Source: Linum tenue
Taxonomy: Eukaryota > Streptophyta > Magnoliopsida > Malpighiales > Linaceae
Direction: 5' to 3'
Length of the DNA: 64,000 nt
NCBI GenBank assembly: GCA_946122785.1
Contig: CAMGYJ010000008.1
Location: 13,231,475-13,295,474 of the forward strand
Below the pieces are notes generated by a model. It was given only the letters and a program-made list of their open reading frames with translations, had not been told where the DNA came from and made no database searches. The first letter of the stretch is position 1. Each line of letters begins with the position of its first letter. This document shows, piece after piece, positions 24,434 through 34,904 of the stretch. Both the position numbers and the translations under genes were made by a program.

Positions 24434-24932
24434 GGGCTAGTTTGGCCCTGTTATACCTTTTAAAGAAGCAGCTTCTGGTTTGAGTTTTTAGAGAAGCACT
24501 TTAAAAAAAAAAAAATTTGAGTGTTTGGTTGAAAAACTATTAGAAGTGCTTTTTAAAATAAGAGGTTATGTAAAATTACTACAAAGTATTTATAATATAA
24601 AATATAAATAAAAATTCTAAACAATAAAAAGTACTCAAAATGGATCTTGTTAGATTTTTTATATTAAATCATATGATTTTATAATTCCTTTTATTTTTAA
24701 GATAATATAAATGAAAGAAAACTATTTTTTCTAAAATTAAATTAAAATATGGTGAGGATAATCTTGTATTTTCAAAACAGTTTTTCTCAGAATCTCCAAA
24801 CCGAAGCTTATGCTTTTATGTTATACAAAATCACTTTTTCGGCTTTTCAAAAGTCGAGTTTTTAGAGGTGTTTGACCCTGCTTAAACTTTTAAAGCCGAA
24901 AAACACTTCTAAAAGCCGGGCCAAACATAGGC
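24434..24932. mobile_element. Putative MITE with GTTTGGCC-type ends
   Basis: The ends GGGCTAGTTTGGCCCTG (24434) and CGGGCCAAACATAGGC (to 24932) are imperfect inverted repeats. A-rich subterminal segments with AAAGCCGAAAA-type words are also inverted. A possible 3-bp ATA duplication flanks the pair, which would suit PIF/Harbinger, but this is weak. Confidence 0.5.
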
Positions 24933-25483
24933 ATACTTCAATCAAAATTTCTAGCTTTGAGAGAGAATTTAGCGATGATATTTTTCTCATGTTAATTATT
25001 AAAAAATACTACCGATTACCCCTAAAAAGTGAAAATAATATTGCGTCCATAAGTTGAAGTGTTGAACTCAAGTTTAATTAGCTCGATTAATTTATCAAGT
25101 CATTTTAGTTGAACTCAAGTTCTTTCTTTATTAAATAATTTGACAAGCTAAAGGCACTATTATCACTCTTTAGTCTTTATCATCACAATTAATTATTATA
25201 TCTTTTATTTAAAAGATAAAATTGCAAGAATAGTGAATTTTTAACAATTTTAGGCATCTAATTAGAGATCTCTAGTTACATTCTATCTTCTTAATTTTCA
25301 ATGATACCCTAACATTACTAAATGATATGTATCTTTTCATTTCATGGGTTTATTTAATTTCTTTGCTTTAAATAAGAACTTTCGTTCATGTATATGTTAA
25401 ATAGGACAATAGAAAACTCCATGTTCATGTATATGTTAAATAGGACAATAGAAAAATCCATGATATATGTTTATTTTTTTTAA
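24933..25483. other. Intergenic, no gene seen
   Basis: AT-rich DNA with a local tandem duplication: the phrase GTTCATGTATATGTTAAATAGGACAATAGAAAA occurs in two adjacent copies at about 25385-25456. Nothing else was recognised. Confidence 0.5.
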
Positions 25484-26360
25484 TTATACGACAGGCGTAC
25501 AATAGTCTTTGCGAATAACTTTAATTTTGCTATTTTCTCCCTAACAATTTCCACTTACAAGCAAAAGTTGAATGTAAATCATAAAAACTATTACATAAAA
25601 AGGAAATTTGTTGGGAGGATATTAGTAAAAGAACTGTCCAAGATGTAATCTTTTTACTACCTAATTAAAGATTGATGTCAGTTTATTAAACAGACCTGAA
25701 AAAAATCTTGTAGTACGTTCTAGGTGAAGCCAATGCAATATATATACATTTATCCTACATGCATAATTGTTTTATTCAGATCGTTAAAATTATATTGTGT
25801 ATGTTACACGACAGTGATTATTGACATACTCATGTACAATAAAAATTTAGTTGTTGAGTATCATAAGAGTTTGATGGGTTTAATCTTCAGAGCATCTTTT
25901 GGTAGAGTCCCTCGAAGAAGATGACCACAATGATCATCACACCGCTCGTCGAGCGCTTCATAAGTTTCCGGAGGGATAGGATTTGGGAAAATATGCATGT
26001 TTGTGAACCCTGTGCAACGCTTAAAACAAGCCTTGAAAGTATCTGCGACGCACAGATGCGAGAAAGTGTTATTGCAACAAATAGTATAAGAACTAATGAC
26101 ACAATGATTTTGGTGTTTATCATGATCGTGATGTCTTTGTTCTCCATATGAATTGGCATGTGAAAATTGAGACTTAAAGATGATTTCTTGGGTAGATTCT
26201 GATTACTTTATAATTTATCACCTTGTTTAATAAGCTAGATGACATAGATGACATTAATTACTCATATTCGGCAAACGTATTAGTGAGAATTAAATTTCTG
26301 TTCGTTTTTGAACGTAAAGGAAGTAAATAATTTGTTAGAAGGTTACTAATAATGCTTACT
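25484..26360. repeat. Duplication unit D carrying a broken peptide gene
   Basis: Third long copy of the peptide-gene unit, about 7 kb from unit C and just before the Copia element. It shares the flanks of A and C but is more diverged, and it lacks the GTCGACATTGATGG edge because the similarity stops near AATGCTTACTAG. Confidence 0.8.
25861..26123 (-). pseudogene. Small secreted Cys-rich peptide, copy D (frameshifted)
   Basis: The leader matches copies A and C from the ATG at 26123 through IVSLVLILF, and the CFKRC, CDDHC and KPIKLL segments are present downstream in another frame. The frame is lost near 26070, where the sequence after GTTGC carries a different number of bases from copies A and C. 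Substitutions have also accumulated (for example ALDERC for ALYKRC). It is a pseudogene unless the shift is a sequencing error. Confidence 0.75.
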
Positions 26361-26524
26361 AGTAATCAGCCAGTGCGCTACCGCGGGTTATGTTTGACTT
26401 GTGTAATAAGCGATTGTAGGTAGTGCATATTTGTTAAACAGATAAACTAACAGCTATCACCATTTGAACTAACCAATCTGTAAAACAAGCTTGGAAAAGG
26501 GAGGCACTGATTGATTTAACATTG

Positions 26525-26870
26525 TGTCAAGGGAAATGGGACACTCTGCCTTGAAGCAAAGGGAGGAAGAAGAAGAAGGGGAAAGTTCCAACGGTCGAGA
26601 ATTCAAGGCAGAGGAAGAAGAAGAAGATGAAGAACAGCGTTTGGACTAATACGCTGCCGTCCCAACTTTACTGCACATATTTAGTATTTAGCCTGTGAAT
26701 ATTACGTGTAATTAATAGATAGGGCCACTTGTCTCTTGACAAGAGGATGAGGCCGTTAGAGGCACTCTGTCCTGTAGCTACCGCTGATGTATATATTCTG
26801 CAGCTAAGCTGCCAGTGAAATGCAGAAAAGGTTTCACAAAATTCCTGCCTTCTCTTTCCAATTATTCTCA
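26525..26870 (+). repeat. 5' LTR of the Copia element
   Basis: 346 bp, begins TGTCAAGGGAAATGG and ends ATTATTCTCA. It holds a GA-rich block, and a TGTATATAT motif (about 26785) that could serve as the TATA region. Confidence 0.95.
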
Positions 26871-26930
26871 TGGTATCAGAGCCTCTGGCTCACCTCACCT
26901 AGGGTTCAGTGACCTTGCAAACGCGCCGCC

Positions 26931-29900
26931 ATGGCTACCAACACGGATGACACCTCCTCTGCTACAACAGGAGCTGCTGCCGTCGCAGGAGCAAATCCTC
27001 AGCCACTTCCACGACCTCCAATCGACCCATACTACGTCAACCCCAACGAAAACCTGTCACAAGGTATCATCTCAGTAAAACTCGATGGATCTAACTATCA
27101 TGTATGGAGTAGATCTATGAGGATAGCTTTAAAAACCAAGAAGAAACTTGGGTTCATTAATGGTACATTACCTATGCCTGAAGAAACCGACCCTGACTAT
27201 GAAGCTTGGGATCAGAGTAATACCAACGTTATGGGTTGGATACTCAACTCTCTGCTCGACTCCATAGCTGAAGCTGTTATGGATAACGAGACAGCCCAAG
27301 ATCTGTGGAAGGATCTTCAGGAGCGATATGGAGAAGCTGACTCCATTCGCTTGGCTCATGTTAAAGGGCTAATTGCCAACTGCAAACAGGGAGATAACAA
27401 TGTGACTGAGTATTACAACAGGCTAGGAGTCCTATGGACTGAATATCTGTCGTTTAAGTCCATACCTGCTTGTGAATGTGGTGGTGTGCCATACACAATG
27501 TCCTGTGCAACCTATGCAGCTGTTAAGGAGTCTCAGGAACAGGACCACACCATTGATTTTATCATTGGCCTAAGTGACTCTTTTGAACTCACAAAGAATC
27601 AGCTACTGCTGATGGATCCTGCACCAAGCTTGAAGCTAGCCTACAAACATGCTCTCAAACTTGAGAGACAGATGGGCAAACAGCCTACAAAGGAAGTGAC
27701 TGGAGTGGATTCTGTAGCTCTAGCAGCTGTGAACTCAAACAAGGGAAGGGATCAAAGACCTGATTACCCTCGTGGGAACAGAACAAACACATACCAGGGG
27801 AACTATCCTGGAGGTGGCAACCCAAGGAGCAACAATGACAACACCAACAACAACCAGCAGGGTCTCTTCTGCAACTACTGCAAGAAAACCAATCACAACA
27901 TAACAGACTGCTGGAAACTGAAGAGGAAGAGAGGAGAAATGCCTGGGCAAGCTTATGCAGCAGCAGCAATCAACAATGGTGGCCCCAGTGAGCAAGGCTC
28001 AGACAACCCTAGTGGAGACAATGAGCACTCCTACAAATCAAACAATGTGACAACTTTGAAGCTCACTGCTGATGACTGTAACAGGCTGATGATGTTACTG
28101 CAACAAACTGCTGGGAGCCATCAACCACAACCTGCAATCCAGCCACAAGCTCACTCAGTGTCAAGGCATCTAACTCCCATGCCAAACAATGCAGGTAAAT
28201 ACACACTGTCTTCTTTCTCTTCCCTACAACATTTAGAACTAATGAACACATGGATCATTGATACTGGTGCATCTGATCATATGTGCTGCAAACTGTCCCT
28301 TTTCTCATCCTACCAACCAGTAGATGATGTCTTTGTTACTCTGCCCACTGGCACTAAAGTCCAGGTCAGTCACACTGGAACAGTCCAGATCAACCAAAAC
28401 CTCACCCTAATGAATGTACTTCACATTCCAAGTTTCACATTCAATCTACTCTCAGTTAGCACTCTCACAAAAGCTCTCCCTATTTCACTAACCTTCAAAT
28501 CCGACTTCTGTGATATCCAGGCCCTTCCTTCACAGAAGAGGATTGGTTTTGCAAGAGAAGTTAAGGGACTCTACCAACTCCAGACCACCATTCCTACCAT
28601 CCACACACCTATCAAGACTACTGCAGCAGTCACCTCATCCAACCAAACAGAAGAAACAGCCCTATGGCATGCAAGATTAGGCCACCTTTCAAATTCTAGA
28701 GTTAGGATTTTTCAAAAGTGTAATGTTGACTTACCTCTGGACAATGTTAATCACTGTGAGGTCTGTCATCTTGCAAGACAAAAGAGAGCCCCTTTTCCTT
28801 CCAGTTTACATACTTCCCAGCACCCTTTTGATCTCATACACACTGACATTTGGGGACCAGTCAATACAAAGTCCTATGATGGTTTCTCTTATTTCCTCAC
28901 CATAGTAGATGATCATTCCCGAGCTGTTTGGGCATACCTGATGAAACAAAAGTCTGAAGTCAGACCAATCATCCAACAATTCTACACTATGATCAAAAAC
29001 CAATTCAATCAAACTATCAAATCCATTAGGAGTGACCAAGGACAAGAGTTTCATATGACTGAATTCTTTAGAGAACATGGAATTAACCACCAAATGTCCT
29101 GTGTAGAGAGACAACAACAGAATGGGAGAGTGGAGAGAAAGCACCAAGACATCCTAAACATAGCCAGATCACTAAAAATCCAAGCCAACCTACCTTTGCA
29201 TTTCTGGAGTGACTGCATTCTTCATGCAGTACACATACTAAACCGATTACCTACTCCCATCCTATCAAACCAAACACCCTTTGAGAGACTTTACCACAAA
29301 AAACCAGACTACTCACACCTCAAGGTTTTTGGATCCCTATGCTATGCTTCCACCCTAGAAGCTGGCAGAACTAAATTTCAGCCAAGGGCCAGGAAATGCA
29401 TCTATCTTGGCCTAGTCCCTGGCCTCAAAGGCTACAAACTCTTTGACCTCAAAACACACAAACCCTTTTCCTCCAGGGATGTGCTTTTTCATGAAACCAT
29501 TTTCCCTTTTGCTTCACCAAACACACCACAAACTTCCACCTCACCAGAACCAGAACACCCTTCTTCATCCCCTCAAACTTCCACCTCAGCACATATGCCA
29601 TCAGACATGCATTTAGATCATAATTCATTTGTTCCTTTTGTTCTTAATGTTGTTTCTTCCCCATCAAGTCCCTCTGGGTTCATTCCCTTTGACACCATTG
29701 ATGACCAAGATGCTGAGGTTTCAGAGGAAGTTCTCGATGATGAAGAAGAGGGGGCACCAGATACCTCAAGTGAACCTGAGGAAACTCAACACAATCTAAG
29801 AAAGTCAACCAGAAAAACCACTGCACCCATCTGGCACAAGGATTACTACTTGGGAACAGGTGCAGCTGCACATAAATACCAGTATCCAATCTCTTCCCAC

Positions 29901-30224
29901 ATGGATTTTTCCCAACTAAGCCAGCAGCACAAGCATTTCTCCCTAGCAGTCACAAATCTCCAAGACCCCCAATCTTATTATGAAGCTGTGAAAGAAGAAC
30001 ACTGGAGACAGGCTATGAGGGATGAGAGAACAGCCCTAGAACTTAATGACACATGGGATGTAGTGGATGCCCCACCAGGAAAGAAGCTGGTAGGCAGCAA
30101 GTGGGTTTACAAAACGAAACTTCTTGCTGATGGATCAATTGAGAGGCGCAAAGCCAGAGTAGTTGCAAAGGGGTTCACACAAGTACATGGTGTTGATTTC
30201 CTAGACACTTTCTCCCAGTGGTAA
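26931..30224 (+). CDS. Copia gag-protease-integrase and start of reverse transcriptase
   Basis: A frame of 1097 codons. The gag region has a Copia-type N-terminus (about 45-100) and a UBN2-like segment (about 100-240). A CCHC zinc knuckle has C314, C317, H322 and C327. The aspartic protease has D444-T445-G446 in IIDTGAS. An H-H-C-C integrase zinc finger lies at about 577-620, and the integrase core has D639, D702 and E735. The first part of the reverse transcriptase begins near residue 1023 (WRQAMRDE). The frame stops at 30222-30224 because one base of a C run is missing relative to the conserved DTFSP context near 30213, so reverse transcriptase is split. The start ATG (26931) lies 60 bases after the primer-binding site. 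Confidence 0.93.
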   Translation: MATNTDDTSSATTGAAAVAGANPQPLPRPPIDPYYVNPNENLSQGIISVKLDGSNYHVWSRSMRIALKTKKKLGFINGTLPMPEETDPDYEAWDQSNTNVMGWILNSLLDSIAEAVMDNETAQDLWKDLQERYGEADSIRLAHVKGLIANCKQGDNNVTEYYNRLGVLWTEYLSFKSIPACECGGVPYTMSCATYAAVKESQEQDHTIDFIIGLSDSFELTKNQLLLMDPAPSLKLAYKHALKLERQMGKQPTKEVTGVDSVALAAVNSNKGRDQRPDYPRGNRTNTYQGNYPGGGNPRSNNDNTNNNQQGLFCNYCKKTNHNITDCWKLKRKRGEMPGQAYAAAAINNGGPSEQGSDNPSGDNEHSYKSNNVTTLKLTADDCNRLMMLLQQTAGSHQPQPAIQPQAHSVSRHLTPMPNNAGKYTLSSFSSLQHLELMNTWIIDTGASDHMCCKLSLFSSYQPVDDVFVTLPTGTKVQVSHTGTVQINQNLTLMNVLHIPSFTFNLLSVSTLTKALPISLTFKSDFCDIQALPSQKRIGFAREVKGLYQLQTTIPTIHTPIKTTAAVTSSNQTEETALWHARLGHLSNSRVRIFQKCNVDLPLDNVNHCEVCHLARQKRAPFPSSLHTSQHPFDLIHTDIWGPVNTKSYDGFSYFLTIVDDHSRAVWAYLMKQKSEVRPIIQQFYTMIKNQFNQTIKSIRSDQGQEFHMTEFFREHGINHQMSCVERQQQNGRVERKHQDILNIARSLKIQANLPLHFWSDCILHAVHILNRLPTPILSNQTPFERLYHKKPDYSHLKVFGSLCYASTLEAGRTKFQPRARKCIYLGLVPGLKGYKLFDLKTHKPFSSRDVLFHETIFPFASPNTPQTSTSPEPEHPSSSPQTSTSAHMPSDMHLDHNSFVPFVLNVVSSPSSPSGFIPFDTIDDQDAEVSEEVLDDEEEGAPDTSSEPEETQHNLRKSTRKTTAPIWHKDYYLGTGAAAHKYQYPISSHMDFSQLSQQHKHFSLAVTNLQDPQSYYEAVKEEHWRQAMRDERTALELNDTWDVVDAPPGKKLVGSKWVYKTKLLADGSIERRKARVVAKGFTQVHGVDFLDTFSQW

Positions 30225-31624
30225 AAATCAACACTGTCAAGACCCTCCTAGCTGTTGCCTCAGTCAAGAATTGGGAGCTAAGCCAGATGGATGTAAGCAA
30301 TGCTTACCTGAATGGAGAATTAGAAGAAGAGGTATACATGAAGTTACCTCCTGGAATGGAAATACCTGGCAAGGCGTGCAAGTTAAAGAAATCACTCTAT
30401 GGCCTCAAGCAGGCTGGAAGACAATGGTATGCAAGACTCACAGATGCCCTGATCAGATTTGGCTTCAACCAATCCTACTCAGACTACTCCCTCTTCACCA
30501 AGAAAACAAATCAAGGGATCACTGTCATCCTAGTGTATGTTGATGACTTAATACTATCAGGAGATGATCAGGACATGATTCAGGAAGCAAAGGCCTTCCT
30601 ATCAAAAGAATTTAAAGTCAGGGATCTGGGAAAGCTAAAGTATTTCCTGGGTTTGGAAATAGCGAGGAGCAGTGCTGGGATTTCAGTCACCCAGAGGAAG
30701 TACTGCCTCGACATTTTGATCGACACAGGATTCCTGAGCTCAAAACCAGCTAAGACACCCTCAGACATGAAGACAAGATTATCACAATTCAATGATGAAG
30801 AATCAGAAGACCCACATGAGTACAAGTCCCTGGTTGGAAGATTAAGCTACCTAACCACCACAAGACCTGATATCTCATACTCAGTACAACAACTGTGCCA
30901 ATTCCAGGCACAACCCAAGAGATCTCATCTCAAGGCTGCACACAGGATACTCAGATACCTCAAAAAATCCCCAGGTCAGGGACTGTTCTTCGCATCAAAC
31001 ACTGATTTCACCCTAACAGGATACAGTGATTCGGACTGGGGAGCCTGCCCCGACACGAGGAGGTCAATTACAGGATACTGTACATTTCTGGGGGACTCGC
31101 TCATTACCTGGAAAGCGAAGAAGCAGGCAATCGTTTCGAAGTCCTCGTCCGAAGCTGAATACCGAGCTCTATCCCAGTTGTCGTGCGAAATACAGTGGAT
31201 CACCCAATTGCTGAAGGACCTGAATGTTGAATACCAAGGTCCGGCCACCGTCTTCTGCGACAACAAGTCCACCATACACATGGCAGAGAATCCGGTTTTC
31301 CACGAGAGAACCAAGCATATCGAAATCGACTGCCATGTGATCAGGGAAAGGGTAAAGTCGAAGCTGATTAGTCTGAAATATGTGTGCACAGACAGGAACT
31401 TAGCCGACATATTCACCAAAGGTCTAAGTGCACACAGATTCAAATGGATTCTCTTCAAGCTGGGAGTATATGATATATACTCGCCAGCTTGTGGGGGACT
31501 GTCAAGGGAAATGGGACACTCTGCCTTGAAGCAAAGGGAGGAAGAAGAAGAAGGGGAAAGTTCCAACGGTCGAGAATTCAAGGCAGAGGAAGAAGAAGAA
31601 GATGAAGAACAGCGTTTGGACTAA
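30218..31624 (+). CDS. Copia reverse transcriptase (rest) and RNase H
   Basis: Continuation of pol in another frame. It contains the WELSQMDVSNAYLNG segment, KSLYGLKQAGRQWY, the catalytic YVDD (codons 30536-30547), and the Copia RNase H with SDSDWG, the SSSEAEY segment and FCDNKS. The apparent start codon is only an ORF artefact. The frame passes through the polypurine tract and ends at 31622-31624 inside the 3' LTR, adding about 40 residues, 18 of them Glu or Asp. With the frame break the element cannot make full pol unless by ribosomal slippage, although the lesion is a single base. Confidence 0.92.
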   Translation: MVKINTVKTLLAVASVKNWELSQMDVSNAYLNGELEEEVYMKLPPGMEIPGKACKLKKSLYGLKQAGRQWYARLTDALIRFGFNQSYSDYSLFTKKTNQGITVILVYVDDLILSGDDQDMIQEAKAFLSKEFKVRDLGKLKYFLGLEIARSSAGISVTQRKYCLDILIDTGFLSSKPAKTPSDMKTRLSQFNDEESEDPHEYKSLVGRLSYLTTTRPDISYSVQQLCQFQAQPKRSHLKAAHRILRYLKKSPGQGLFFASNTDFTLTGYSDSDWGACPDTRRSITGYCTFLGDSLITWKAKKQAIVSKSSSEAEYRALSQLSCEIQWITQLLKDLNVEYQGPATVFCDNKSTIHMAENPVFHERTKHIEIDCHVIRERVKSKLISLKYVCTDRNLADIFTKGLSAHRFKWILFKLGVYDIYSPACGGLSREMGHSALKQREEEEEGESSNGREFKAEEEEEDEEQRLD

Positions 31625-31845
31625 TACGCTGCCGTCCCAACTTTACTGCACATATTTAGTATTTAGCCTGTGAATATTACGTGTAATTAATAGATAGGGC
31701 CACTTGTCTCTTGACAAGAGGATGAGGCCGTTAGAGGCACTCTGTCCTGTAGCTACCGCTGATGTATATATTCTGCAGCTAAGCTGCCAGTGAAATGCAG
31801 AAAAGGTTTCACAAAATTCCTGCCTTCTCTTTCCAATTATTCTCA
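31500..31845 (+). repeat. 3' LTR of the Copia element
   Basis: 346 bp, the same sequence as the 5' LTR by eye. The end of the pol frame runs through its first 125 bases. Confidence 0.95.
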
Positions 31846-32482
31846 CATTGTTGCTGTGTTTTTCAACGTAGTATCTAAGGAGAACACCGGCGGGAACTAT
31901 TCTGCCTCGAAAAAAGAACAAAAGGGATCACACAATGATCCATTTTAAAATTCAGAACCATGAAAATATATCTATTAATTGTACGATACTGGCTGTAGAT
32001 TTGAAAATTAGTAAAAGGAGTCGTTCAAGAAAGACTGACTTAGTGCCAGATAAACCGCTTCTACACAAAATTTTCTGGGTTGATGAATGTGATTATTTGT
32101 CGAAGGTCGACCTGTGCCAAAGCGTGGCAACCCTTATGCATGGACTGGATGTTGAATTTCTCCCTTTCAAATCTGACGATCCAATGTAAAGTTCACTTGA
32201 AAAGTGTCGGTTACAGTTTCTCCTGATCAAATCTTGGGCTTCTTTCTTGCTTAGCATCTGGTACTTTTTGGGTGCCATACAAATCAATGAAAGAGTTGCT
32301 TCATGGTCAAACAGAGCATCAACCTCGTCTGATATGATAGTTCAGTCTTGTGATTAACATTAAACCTGATGTTAGTCACTGCTAACACACAACAATGAGT
32401 GAATCAAGGAGTGGCTACATGAAGATTGAAAGCTTACTCTGGGTTGTTCTACAAATGCTTGCTCTGTATTCGAAGCGAGAGA

Positions 32483-34124
32483 TGTAAAAATTGCATCGGT
32501 AAAGGACCTGAAAAGAACCACAATTGTTTTGATTTATGTATTATTGTTCGTAGGGTACTGCTGCAGAATGTATGATCATTGCAAAACATGAAGTATTTTT
32601 TTAACCTTGTGGGAACTTGGCTCAGAATCAAGTTCAACTTTGATTTCACTGAGTGTTTTCTTTGGCGGCGGCACTCTCAAGTACCCAATCTTCACACCAG
32701 TCATGTCGTCCATGTAGCGTACTGGTTTGCGGCTGTGAACGAAACTGGAGTGGCAGGAAAAAAAACTGCATTAGCATTGCTTCATTGTGCAGCGGGAGTT
32801 TTTTGGGGTGGCAAAGTGTTTACATGTTCATGACATCCTTGAATGCAGGGGTTTAAGAACCCATGATAAGATGACTTGCAGCGGTGGACTCAAACTGATA
32901 CTGGTGGGAATGGTTGGCAGCAAGACTGACACGCATTACGTTTGTAATTGTTGCGATGAGAGGCAAGCGAGCCTCAACTTTTGGTGCATCCTCCAAAAAT
33001 TTTAGGATGTCATAGCCACGGTAATGAACATCTGCCTTTTCTCCACTGATTGAAAACACAACATGTTATTTTTGTTTGTAATCAATGGAAGGCACAAATT
33101 GGTTGACAAATCTGAACACATACCACATGTCTTGCATAACCAAGTTAAACTCCCATAGTGTATGCTGAACTTGTGTGGGTATGGTGAGAGCCCTTATGCA
33201 AGTAATGTCTGCATGTATGAATTGTTATTTATACAACAATAGTTGGTGTTTGATATGGTAAAAAGATTGAGGAAATATCACCTGAATTGCAGTGTGTACC
33301 ATCTGTCAGCATTGGTGCCCATGAAAAAGTAGTCCTTATGTCTGAACGAATAGGGATATGTGGATTCTCAGGGTCCTCTTTGCCCTGTGAAATAAGTTGT
33401 TTAGCTGAAATAAGCAAGCGCATCTCTCTTGGAACAATTTTGGGTGCTAGTCGTGCAGGAACAACTTTGATGGTATCAAGCCGGTGAAGGCGCCCAACCC
33501 TGATCTTCCGCAAGACTTCGTCGATGTCCTTCTCTTCAACGTAACCTTCAATCAGTAGACCCTGCAAGAGTGCAAGCACAACAATCGATTATGTGGGTTC
33601 TGCCCGAAATGTGAGAGTAACTTCCAACATTCAAGAACCGCTGCATGTATATATATTTAGATGCAGATGTGCAAACTCTCATTGTTTTGCAATGCATCTT
33701 GTTTGACATAGCAAAAGAGACGGAGTTAAAACGTAGAGAAACCTTTTTATCTAGCCAAAGCATGTGCATGGTTAATATTTTCCATTCACGACCTGGTCGA
33801 AACTCGAGCCCTGTGGTGACCAGGTGGGCGACAACAACACGCGTGTTTATCCCGAAACGCAACCCCCGAAATCGCTCAGAGGATTCGATTGGATCTACAT
33901 CACAGACAAAGGGCAGGACAAAAAGGGTAAGTATGTTCTGTTGATACCCAAACGTAAACTACGAAAACCCATTGAAGGCACAATGGCATCCAGAACACGA
34001 ATAAAGTCAAGACAGAGCTATCAAATAACTTTCGCGTGAAAATCGCAGTGGAATCGAGACGCCTTCGCAGGACCACTGCATAAAATAAAGTTTTTTTTAC
34101 CTTGTGGATCGATGGGGACCGCAG
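32483..34124 (-). pseudogene. Fragment of an unrecognised host gene (five plausible exons)
   Basis: Splice-consistent exons on the minus strand are 33561-33282 (GLLIEGYVEEKD), 33040-32902 (VHYRGYDILKFLE), 32744-32606 (VRYMDDMTGVKIGYLRVPPP) and 32507 to about 32483. A possible upstream piece (LRSPSIHK, with a donor) ends near 34101. Phases join without a stop across the first three exons, and all use GT-AG borders. I do not recognise the protein. The 5' part is cut by the inverted-repeat element at 34133-34896, and no convincing 3' end is visible before the Copia element, so this is probably a truncated copy. A functional gene with extra exons is possible. Confidence 0.45.
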
Positions 34125-34132
34125 ATAAATAA

Positions 34133-34896
34133 CTGGGCGGCTAAACATCGCCCTAATTTTACTATTATCGCCCTAACTCAAAACATAGAATTACTAAATT
34201 GTCCTTCATCCCCCAACTTCCCCGACCTCTTGCTTACACAATGCTACTGCTATTCTCTCAAACACCATTCCGAATTCCGCCATTGGAATCACGAGGTCCA
34301 ACAAGAGTTACCAGACACACTCCGTTGCCGCGATAGAGTTTTCCCCTGTTTGTCGCTCACTTGGCTAGTTTGGCTTCTTTCCATTTATTAATCAGCAGAA
34401 CGCTATAAGTAGGTCTTGATTTCCCCCTACTTCTTTCTTCGCAAGATGTAGCAACAGTGGTACTAAAAAACTCCAACTATTCTGAAATTATTGTGTTATG
34501 AAATTTGGGTCGGAGATGTGTTTTGATATTCAGCGTAGTGTGTTCTCCAATGATCAATTTCATGATGGGTTTGGTTGTTTTCTGCTTTGGATTATAGTAG
34601 GGACGCTGCGAGATTAACATAGAGAAAAATGAGAGGCGATGGGTGGAGACTCCACTGAAGAACAAGTTCTTCTGTTCGGATCTCATTCGATTGACATGGT
34701 GGCGACCGACAGGGTAAGGGTCGGCGGTGGTGGAAAATTGGAAATCTAAACCAACGTTAGTATAAAACTGTTCGGCTGGATTTTATTTGTTAGAATAAAA
34801 TATTTTTAACAATAAAAAATGAGAAGGATAAAAAGGTAATAATAATTAATAAGTAAGGGCGATTTATTAAAATTAGGGCGATAATTAGCAACTCCC
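34133..34896. mobile_element. Inverted-repeat DNA transposon, about 760 bp, MULE-like
   Basis: The left end reads GGGCGGCTAAACATCGCCCT and the right end, inverted, GGGAGTTGCTAATTATCGCC. Similarity continues through CGCCCTAATTTTA to about 45 bp. ATAAATAA occurs at 34125-34132 and 34897-34904 as the target duplication, with one or two further diverged bases, so 8-10 bp. The core is non-coding. It sits exactly where an NPF exon 3 should begin. Confidence 0.7.
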
Positions 34897-34904
34897 ATAA
34901 ATAA

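Larger units (their letters stand above)
26525..31845 (+). mobile_element. Complete Ty1/Copia LTR retrotransposon
   Basis: Two 346-bp LTRs (26525-26870 and 31500-31845), each starting TG and ending CA, flank an internal region. A perfect 5-bp target duplication, CATTG, lies at 26520-26524 and 31846-31850. By eye the LTRs are identical over their full length, so insertion was very recent. The primer-binding site TGGTATCAGAGCC (26871) abuts the 5' LTR and fits initiator Met tRNA. The G-rich polypurine tract GTGGGGGAC precedes the 3' LTR. Domain order gag, protease, integrase, reverse transcriptase, RNase H defines Copia. Confidence 0.97.

Noticed and set aside
30976..31581. 201-residue minus frame across the Copia RNase H
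   Set aside because: Antisense shadow of the pol coding region; no family features.
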